From NCBI GenBank assembly GCA_029555925.1, contig JAKPQU010000132.1, forward strand, positions 1-27,930: a stretch of DNA of 27,930 nucleotides, written 5' to 3'. Shown piece by piece: positions 1-5,039 of this stretch. Origin of the DNA: Bacillota bacterium. Lineage in GTDB: Bacteria > Eremiobacterota > SpSt-956 > JAKJGF01. Both the position numbers and the translations under genes were made by a program. The notes under the pieces were generated by a model. That model saw only the letters and a program-made list of their open reading frames with translations, had not been told where the DNA came from and searched no databases. How positions within the stretch are numbered: the stretch's first letter is position 1; every line of letters begins with the position of its first letter.

Positions 1-174
1 TTTATATCATTATATACAGGCAATTTTTATACCGGCAAGAAAAAATATTCTGTTTTACTCACACGAAGCTCTGTGGTATAAGGCAGAAAATTTTTTATAA
101 GACTTCCGGGAAAATGATTTTTTGTGAGAGAAAAGTGTAAATTTTTACACTCTGTAAATTTTACACTTTTACAG
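1..174. repeat. Dispersed repeat, copy A
   Basis: This AT-rich stretch resembles 7645-7822. Shared blocks come in the same order: TTTATAT near the start, TACAGGCAATT, then TATAAGGCAGAAAA, and finally a 40-bp inverted repeat (131-170 here, 7779-7818 there). The spacers between blocks have diverged. The 40-bp end has arms of about 18-19 bp starting AAAAGTGTAAA around a CTC centre, and each arm is itself close to palindromic. Copy A lies just downstream of the damaged HEPN gene on the minus strand and may be cut by the window edge. It could be a relic of a small non-coding mobile element or a repeated transcription-end structure. I see no reading frame in it. Confidence 0.6.
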
Positions 175-201
175 TTTGCTTATCTCTTCTTCACCGGCAT
201 A

Positions 202-426
202 TTATGTCAGATGTTGAATATAGACTTCAATCATAGAGATGAATTTTTCTGCATTATTGAGCTGTCTTAAGGCTAATAATGCCCTTACTGCATGAAATAT
301 AGCATAATAAGATCTGTTAATAGATTGAGAGAATTTACTATGTTTCATATTTACTCTGGCTGTTTCCATATCTTCTTTAGCTTTTTGAAGTCTGTAATCT
401 GCCAGAGCAATAATTTTATCATCCAT
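202..426 (-). CDS. HEPN-domain protein with apparent internal deletion
   Basis: This is a HEPN-domain protein of about 74 residues, the usual partner of the MNT nucleotidyltransferase encoded just upstream. In such pairs the HEPN protein is commonly the RNase toxin. The first helices are typical (LQKAKEDMETARVN) and contain the R-x6-H signature RSYYAIFH, followed by AVRALLAL. The sequence then jumps to LNNAEKFISMIEVYI, which resembles the final helix of the family (ENAEKFIEEIEKYL type). HEPN proteins of this class are normally about 120-140 residues, so the middle 45-60 residues seem to be missing without loss of frame. The start at 426 is preceded by GAAGGA and overlaps the upstream stop by 8 bases; a longer reading from 453 is less likely. 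The putative catalytic residues remain, but the fold is probably damaged. The assignment is good; residual function is doubtful. Confidence 0.72.
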   Translation of the reverse strand: MDDKIIALADYRLQKAKEDMETARVNMKHSKFSQSINRSYYAIFHAVRALLALRQLNNAEKFISMIEVYIQHLT

Positions 427-775
427 ATATATTAATTCCTTCATTACGTACACTGGTAAAGAAAGGCATATAATCTACCCAGTCATAAAAATATGTGTAA
501 TTATTTTCAATAATTGATATAACACATCCGTAAGAAGTTGTAAGCTCTACTATAATATCCAGTATTTTATCGCGATATTTCTGTATTTCTTTTTCCTCCA
601 TATCCAGGAGAACCATAATATCCATATCAGAACCTTCATCCTGTTCCTGCCTGGCATAGGAGCCAAAGAGAATAATCTGTCTCAGTTTATCACCGAAAAT
701 AGATTTAAGGGATACTTTCAACTCTGATATAATATCAAGAGTTTTACTGTTTTTTGTTTCTAAAAGCTTCTCCAT
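419..775 (-). CDS. MNT-type nucleotidyltransferase (HEPN-MNT antitoxin family)
   Basis: This is a minimal nucleotidyltransferase of about 118 residues. The hallmark GS-x10-D-x-D motif is present as GSYARQEQDEGSDMDIMVL in the first half, giving the two metal-binding aspartates of the polymerase-beta superfamily. In characterised HEPN-MNT modules this protein acts as antitoxin, in some cases by adenylylating the HEPN partner. The start at 775 is favoured over an upstream TTG at 793 because AGAAGG lies seven bases before it. The stop overlaps the HEPN start by 8 bases, so the two are translationally coupled with MNT first. The protein looks intact in length and motif although its partner is shortened, so it may be an orphan antitoxin or have another substrate. 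Confidence 0.85.
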   Translation of the reverse strand: MEKLLETKNSKTLDIISELKVSLKSIFGDKLRQIILFGSYARQEQDEGSDMDIMVLLDMEEKEIQKYRDKILDIIVELTTSYGCVISIIENNYTYFYDWVDYMPFFTSVRNEGINIYG

Positions 776-873
776 AAAAATACCTTCTTTCAATTAGATA
801 GTAGCATATATAGCAGGATAAAACAATATAATCAGTGAATGTGATTTCTGACAGGGATTACAGGATTATAAAC

Positions 874-960
874 CTGAATCACAGATTGACACAGATTACT
901 GGATTTCACGGATTCTCCTTAATCAGTGAAATCCTTTAATCCGTGTCATCCGTGATTCAG
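874..960. repeat. Long imperfect stem-loop, intergenic
   Basis: The two halves of this segment are imperfect inverted complements with arms of about 40 bases. The left arm begins CTGAATCACAGATTGACAC and the right arm ends GTGTCATCCGTGATTCAG; the loop is about CTCCTTA. Related words (ATCCGTG, GGATT) recur in 840-873. It lies between the MNT gene and the 3' end of the FGE-like remnant, both on the minus strand, and touches the remnant's stop codon. It could end transcription of the remnant or be an interspersed palindromic repeat of the ATCCGTG class seen in several bacterial groups. No U-rich tract is obvious. Confidence 0.6.
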
Positions 961-961
961 A

Positions 962-1202
962 CTATTTTGTTCTGACGATACGGAAGCCAAAGTTACTGCT
1001 GCGGTAAGATGGTGCAGCATAGCCGTTATGGTAAGCAGATCTACAACAATCTGGCAGATGGGCAAAACCGCCACCGCGTGTAACATGAAAAGAACTGGAT
1101 GTGGGAACAAGTGGATCAAAATTTGGACTAATCGTATAATATGAACCGTCATAACATCTCTCCCTTCCTGTTTGCTCGCTCCAGTAATCATTATAACATA
1201 TG
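962..1202 (-). pseudogene. C-terminal remnant of an FGE/sulfatase-modifying-factor-like protein
   Basis: About 80 codons encode the end of a formylglycine-generating-enzyme (FGE-sulfatase, C-type-lectin fold) protein. The diagnostic C-terminal pattern is clear: VTRGGGFAHLPDCCRSAY, then YRSSNFGFRIVRT before the stop. The family is normally 230-350 residues, so most of the protein, including the N-terminal lectin-fold core, is absent. The frame meets one end of a 105-bp MITE-like element at 1202/1203. A GTG inside the element could extend it by a few codons but gives no credible start or ribosome site. I find no matching FGE sequence on the far side of the element, so the gene was probably truncated by more than the insertion. 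Members activate sulfatases or serve as binding domains; this remnant should do neither. Confidence 0.75.
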
Positions 1203-1307
1203 CTATACTTTTGCACTTTTTTATAAAACCTTTGATTTTATTGATTTCAGGTTGAAACATAGAAGCTAATAAATTTAAGGCTTTTTCTGAAATCTGCGAA
1301 AGTATAG
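1203..1307. mobile_element. 105-bp MITE-like element, copy 1
   Basis: The element is bounded by 13-bp terminal inverted repeats: CTATACTTTTGCA at 1203-1215 and TGCGAAAGTATAG at 1295-1307, with one mismatch. Its length equals that of copy 2 at 2662-2766, and the subterminal parts are also similar (CACTTTTT then AAACC/AAGCC on the left; GG-TTTTTC on the right). The interior has diverged. It encodes nothing and abuts the FGE-like remnant. No clear target-site duplication is visible. A non-autonomous transposon is the simplest reading; no transposase gene is present in the window. Confidence 0.72.
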
Positions 1308-1432
1308 TAAATTTTACATGTTTACAGTTTCACGGTTTCACCGGATACGTTTAAAAATGACAGGTAAAAAGCAGGTAATCTTATTGATTCTTATGGCTTT
1401 TTCTGTTACACTCTTATTAAGGAGTGATTGAA

Positions 1433-2368
1433 TTGGCGAAAGAAGATCCTGTAGATCAGGGAATGAAAATACTTGCAAGAAAATACCCTGAAAGTTTTCT
1501 TGATTTAATTTTCAGCTATAACTGTGACTACAGTCTGAATGTGATAGAAGATCCTGTATTAAATATACCGGAAAAAAGAGGGGATTCAATATATATTTTA
1601 CAGAAGGGTCTGGAGAAACTGGCTCTTCATATTGACTTTCAGCTTATTCCAGAAAGAGAGTTTCTCCGGAGAGTGTTTCTTTATAATGCTCTTTTTACTG
1701 AAAAATTGGCTATACCAGTATGTTCAGTAGTAATTTATCCGGAAAAAGGTAATTATGATACATTCCCGTATGAATACAGAGTGAAAGTAAGAGATTATTT
1801 ACAGAATAGTTTTAGCTTCAAGGCAATAAAACTATGGGATTATAGAGAGGATATAGAGAGCGGAAAGTTAACAGGCCTTGCTCCTTTACTGGTTTTACTG
1901 GAGAAAAAACCTTCTGAGAAGACTCTGGAAAAAGAGAAGGAATTGATAAACAGGGTGAAAGATGAGAAAGAACGGGCAGATTTATTCTCAGTTGCTATTA
2001 CTGTAGCTTCCAGAAGATTTACGAGAGAATATTTATATGAATTTTTCAGGGAGGAGATAAAAATGCTGAAAGAATGGGATATAGTTCAGGAATGGATTAA
2101 AGAAGGTAAGCTTGAAGGTGAGCTTAAAGGTAAGCTTAAAGGTAAGCTTGAAGGTAAGCTTGAGTTAATAAGCAAATTTTTAAAAACCAGATTCAGTCCT
2201 GAGTCTTTAAAATTACAGAAGAAGTTAAACAGTATTACTAATATTTATATTTTAGATGAAATTACAGAGAAATTATTTACCTCTTCTTCTATAGAAGAAG
2301 CGAAAGCTATTATTGAAGAAGCTATTAAAATACAGAGACAAATAGAAGATGAAGAAGAGGTGTTATGA
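1433..2368 (+). CDS. Rpn-family (PD-(D/E)XK-like) nuclease/putative transposase protein
   Basis: This protein of about 311 residues resembles the Rpn/YhgA-like and PDDEXK-type families of recombination-promoting nucleases. The family-like core is KLALHIDFQLIPEREFLRRVFLYNAL followed by LAIPVCSVVIYP, where HIDFQ would take the place of the usual (I/H)-E-x-Q active-site strand. If that alignment is right, Asp replaces the canonical Glu. The C-terminal half has the lysine/glutamate-rich tandem repeat (EGKLEGELKGKLKGK) common in this family, then a helical tail. A TTG start at 1433 is preferred because AAGGAG at 1419-1424 lies eight bases upstream; a GTG at 1424 overlaps that site. The stop lies exactly where homology to the truncated lipoprotein gene begins, suggesting the gene arrived by insertion. 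The family call is fairly secure; activity is unknown. Confidence 0.72.
   Translation: MAKEDPVDQGMKILARKYPESFLDLIFSYNCDYSLNVIEDPVLNIPEKRGDSIYILQKGLEKLALHIDFQLIPEREFLRRVFLYNALFTEKLAIPVCSVVIYPEKGNYDTFPYEYRVKVRDYLQNSFSFKAIKLWDYREDIESGKLTGLAPLLVLLEKKPSEKTLEKEKELINRVKDEKERADLFSVAITVASRRFTREYLYEFFREEIKMLKEWDIVQEWIKEGKLEGELKGKLKGKLEGKLELISKFLKTRFSPESLKLQKKLNSITNIYILDEITEKLFTSSSIEEAKAIIEEAIKIQRQIEDEEEVL
2105..2164 (+). repeat. 12-bp coding minisatellite in the Rpn-like gene
   Basis: Five in-frame tandem 12-bp units with consensus GGTAAGCTTGAA encode the four-residue repeat G-K/E-L-E/K. Units differ by one or two bases. Because the unit is a multiple of three, copy number can change without a frameshift, adding or removing one helical turn at a time. 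Confidence 0.9.
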
Positions 2369-2796
2369 TTGCTTTACCTGTAATTGTTACCCTGAGGGAA
2401 TGTGAATTATAGGGGAGAGCTGAAGATGAAATTTCTCTGTGTTTCGCTCCTGAGTTAGAGCCGGGGAATTGAACTGTCATATTGAAGGTTCCGCCCGGAA
2501 GATATGAAGGTAATGAGGGATTTGTTTGATTATCTGGAACCTGTACGAGAGTTCCAGGAGCAGGTGTGGGAGTCGACTGTACAGATATATTGTTCGTAAT
2601 TGCACCACTGCTGTCACCTTCTCCTCCACAGCCTGATATTAATATTGATATGAGAAGTATTCTATACTTTTGCACTTTTTAAACAAAGCCTTATTCTACC
2701 TTGCAGGGCATCCGCGAGGGATGCCGTTATGGGACAACGGTTTTTCAAAATTCTGCAAAAGTATAGAAGTATTGATAAAATGAGATATTTTTTCAT
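2367..2796 (-). pseudogene. Lipoprotein pseudogene, paralogue of the gene at 2873-4882
   Basis: The 5' fragment of a lipoprotein gene is disrupted twice. Its start at 2796 (ATG preceded by AAAAGGGG) encodes MKKYLILSILL, which is interrupted by a 105-bp MITE-like element at 2662-2766. On the far side the frame resumes as ISILISGCGGEG with a lipobox cysteine, then a Pro/Thr-rich stretch, GTFNMTVQFPG and ALPYNSHSLRVTITGKAI. This matches residues 70-112 of the 669-residue lipoprotein next door (GTFKVEVQFPG, DLPYNSHTLRVTITGEAI). Similarity ends at about 2367, at the stop codon of the converging Rpn-like gene. A tandem duplication, loss of the 3' part and a later element insertion would explain the arrangement. 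No complete lipoprotein can be made. Confidence 0.85.
2662..2766. mobile_element. 105-bp MITE-like element, copy 2, in lipoprotein gene
   Basis: Perfect 13-bp terminal inverted repeats (CTATACTTTTGCA at 2662-2674, TGCAAAAGTATAG at 2754-2766) bound the element. It is flanked directly by AAGTATT on both sides (2655-2661 and 2767-2773), a 7-bp target-site duplication; the match is 9 bp if one counts AGAAGTATT partly overlapping the element end. Internally there are two small hairpins: GGCATCC-GCGAG-GGATGCC (2707-2725), and CCGTT-AACGG (2724-2740) followed by TTTTT, which could end transcription. It splits the signal-peptide coding region of a lipoprotein pseudogene. The flanking duplication shows it moved by transposition. 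Confidence 0.85.
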
Positions 2797-2824
2797 AAGA
2801 AATCCCCTTTTAAAATACAGGGAA

Positions 2825-2862
2825 AAGACAGGTGAGAGAACTATTTTCTTCTCACCTGTCTT
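2825..2862 (-). terminator. Rho-independent terminator of the 2873-4882 lipoprotein gene
   Basis: A perfect 12-bp stem (AAGACAGGTGAG at 2825-2836 and CTCACCTGTCTT at 2851-2862) with a 14-base loop lies ten bases after the lipoprotein stop codon on the minus strand. The stem is followed there by TTTTCCC. Position and structure fit an intrinsic terminator. Confidence 0.8.
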
Positions 2863-2872
2863 AAATTAATAA

Positions 2873-4882
2873 TTATGGCTGGTATTTATATATACAACCG
2901 TCATTCCATACAGCCCATCCATGAGTACTGTCGATAAGATACCATGAAGTAAAACCTGTACCTATATGGGTCCATGTAGTTCCTCTATCGGCACTCCTGT
3001 GAATATGACTGCCAGAATCTTGAATCCACAGATAATTTCCATCCAGTGACATAAGACCGAAAATAGCGTCAGAACTGTCAAGCGTATTATTTACTGTCTG
3101 CCAGTTAGTTCCTCCATTATTTGTATAATGTAATTTTTTATTCCATCCTGCTACAAAACCTTCTGTAGCACTTGTAAACCATCCACAGGTATAGTTGGAT
3201 GAAAGTTTTTGATTCCATGTACTTCCATCAGTTGTTGAATAAACACCGCTATCACACATAAGCCAGCAGTTTGAACTATCATATGCATATATACTATAGC
3301 GATAACTATAACCGGTACTGAAAGAAGACCAGCTTGCTCCTCCATTTGTTGTTTTGCCGAGATATATAAAATCTCTCAGGAACCATCCGTTATTTACATC
3401 TCCAAAAGTAAATCCAATTCCCCTGGATACCGTTGATATTCCGGTAGTTATGGTTGTCCAGTTTGTCCCCCCGTCATCGCTTTTATATATGGTCTGTCCG
3501 TTTGTTTTGTTTATAATTACATCATTCCCTTTTGCATAACAGACAGCAAGTCCGTCGGTTGTCCCCATGTTTACAGGTTTCCATGTATTACCACCGTCTA
3601 TGGTTTTAAGGACTGTACCATTTTTCCCTGTAACCCATCCGTTATTTACATCGGCAAATCTAACAGATATAAGATCATCATGTGTACCACTGCTCTTTTT
3701 AGTCCAGTAAGTAAAAAGTGTTGGAGGTGGAAAATTTGGGTCATCTCCCACAATAACCTGATAATTTCCGGTTCCTTTATAGAAAAATACTGTCTCTGTA
3801 GTATTCTCTCCTCTTACACTTACTTCTATGCGATATTTCCCTGCAGGAAGATTTATTGTACCTGCTATAGAAGTGTTACCCCATGAAGTAAAAGAAGACG
3901 GATTATAAACAGTTCCCCAGGGATTATTGGGATCATTCTCATTAACCTGAATGAATCTCACTGCACCGTTTACAGAAGCCTGGGAAGTTCCGAAATTAGT
4001 ACCTGTAAGTGTGAAACTCACAGAAGAAGTTCCATTTGCAGAATCCTTATCAGGACTTACGGAAGTCAGAGTGGGAAGTCCGTAAACAAGAACCCTTCCG
4101 GTCTGTCCGTCATAATCAAACTGCCCCTGGGTATTAAAGAGGTTATTTACTGCAGGGAAAACCTCTGCAGTAACAGGCTGGGTAATATGAGTGGCATGAC
4201 CTATGGGACCTACAGTTAATGCTCCGCTGTTCATACTTGCAGTTCTGTCATTTGTGTAATCATGGTTCTGGAAAGAAATGCTGCTTCCCTGTGGAATATC
4301 GATATTCTGAGGGACATATGATCCATCACCCTGTATGGCAACACCTAACAGGATGAGTCCCGGCCCTTCTGTTGCTCCGGGGGTCATATAGAATCCATGT
4401 TTTCTCTGACAGAGAAGGTTTCCCGATGGGTCAAGGACTTCGATAGTTGCAGTATTAAGACCTACGGGAACATTGGAAACAGTAAGTGTATAAGTTCCTG
4501 CTCCCGAAGGGTCAAGGTCATTTCTTTCTCCCACTATTGAAGTGGCGATTGCTTCCCCTGTGATTGTAACTCTGAGGGTATGGGAATTATAGGGAAGGTC
4601 TGAACCTGTAAGTTCTTTTGCTCTGAGGCCGGAACCTCCTCCGGGGAATTGAACTTCCACTTTAAAGGTACCGGTCGGTAAATTAGAAGGTATTGTAGAA
4701 CCCGGTGTTGCAGTAGGGTTGCCGGGGACTTCAACGAGTATTCCTGGAGTGGCAGTCGGGTCTATTGTGGTAACTGCTCCGTTATTGGGAATTACTCCTG
4801 TGGAGCCTCCTCCTCCACCACAACCTGCTATTAAAATAATTGCTAAAATAGAAATAGTTAATAAAATACTGTATTTTTTCAC
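2873..4882 (-). CDS. Lipoprotein with IPT/TIG-like domain and Ycf48/BNR-type repeats
   Basis: This is a 669-residue predicted lipoprotein. The signal peptide ends in the lipobox LIAGC, with Cys21 lipidated and followed by a Gly run and a Pro/Thr linker. Residues about 70-160 form a beta domain with GTFKVEVQFPGG and LRVTITG. Residues about 180-268 look cupredoxin-like (NIDIPQGSSISFQNHDY), but the Cys-x-His copper site is not seen. Residues 268-370 form an IPT/TIG-like domain (PTLTSVSPDKDSANG, FTLTGTNFG, LPAGKYRIEVSVRG). Residues about 396-669 contain repeated blades such as VRFADVNNGWVTGKNG and TIDGGNTWKPV, typical of Ycf48/BNR beta-propellers. The start is GTG with GAGGAG eight bases upstream. 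A truncated paralogue lies downstream, and the next gene upstream shares the IPT-like domain. An extracytoplasmic binding or assembly role is likely; the ligand is unknown. Confidence 0.85.
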   Translation of the reverse strand: MKKYSILLTISILAIILIAGCGGGGGSTGVIPNNGAVTTIDPTATPGILVEVPGNPTATPGSTIPSNLPTGTFKVEVQFPGGGSGLRAKELTGSDLPYNSHTLRVTITGEAIATSIVGERNDLDPSGAGTYTLTVSNVPVGLNTATIEVLDPSGNLLCQRKHGFYMTPGATEGPGLILLGVAIQGDGSYVPQNIDIPQGSSISFQNHDYTNDRTASMNSGALTVGPIGHATHITQPVTAEVFPAVNNLFNTQGQFDYDGQTGRVLVYGLPTLTSVSPDKDSANGTSSVSFTLTGTNFGTSQASVNGAVRFIQVNENDPNNPWGTVYNPSSFTSWGNTSIAGTINLPAGKYRIEVSVRGENTTETVFFYKGTGNYQVIVGDDPNFPPPTLFTYWTKKSSGTHDDLISVRFADVNNGWVTGKNGTVLKTIDGGNTWKPVNMGTTDGLAVCYAKGNDVIINKTNGQTIYKSDDGGTNWTTITTGISTVSRGIGFTFGDVNNGWFLRDFIYLGKTTNGGASWSSFSTGYSYRYSIYAYDSSNCWLMCDSGVYSTTDGSTWNQKLSSNYTCGWFTSATEGFVAGWNKKLHYTNNGGTNWQTVNNTLDSSDAIFGLMSLDGNYLWIQDSGSHIHRSADRGTTWTHIGTGFTSWYLIDSTHGWAVWNDGCIYKYQP

Positions 4883-4940
4883 ACACTTTCTCCTCTCTGA
4901 CTATGATTTTTTTGATTATAGAATTGTTAAACGGTTTTAC

Positions 4941-4972
4941 ACGCATCACGCATTACGCATCACGCATCACGA
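4941..4972. repeat. Heptamer array (ACGCATY)n
   Basis: Four tandem 7-bp units, ACGCATC, ACGCATT, ACGCATC and ACGCATC, are followed by a partial ACG. On the complementary strand they read as GTGATGC/GTAATGC. The array lies upstream of the minus-strand lipoprotein start at 4882. It belongs to the GTRANNN heptamer family found in many spacers of this window. Confidence 0.85.
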
Positions 4973-5017
4973 CCCCACACTCATATTCCCATCACCTCAC
5001 TCAATTACTTTGTTCCC

Positions 5018-5038
5018 GTCACGCGTCACGCGTCACGT
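5018..5038. repeat. Heptamer array (GTCACGC)3
   Basis: Three tandem heptamers, GTCACGC, GTCACGC and GTCACGT, end two bases from the stop of the 5040-7499 gene. On that gene's strand they read GTGACGC, so stop triplets occur in every frame. Looser heptamer-like words link this array to the one at 4941-4972. Confidence 0.85.
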
Positions 5039-5039
5039 C

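Noticed and set aside
202..775. Intact HEPN-MNT toxin-antitoxin system
   Set aside because: The HEPN protein is far too short and lacks its middle helices, so I report the pair as probably disabled.
962..1216. Variable protein of a diversity-generating retroelement
   Set aside because: The FGE-type lectin tail resembles DGR targets, but there is no reverse transcriptase, template repeat or accessory gene, and the protein is only a fragment.
2700..2745. Riboswitch or structured leader
   Set aside because: The two hairpins lie wholly inside a MITE-like element with flanking duplication and match no riboswitch class I recognise.
2873..4882. Photosystem II assembly factor Ycf48
   Set aside because: The C-terminal blades are Ycf48/BNR-like, but the protein is a multidomain lipoprotein and nothing photosynthetic is present; the repeat type is widespread in non-phototrophs.
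4941..5038. CRISPR-like array
   Set aside because: Units are 7 bp and contiguous, with no 25-45-base repeats separated by unique spacers, and no cas gene is nearby.
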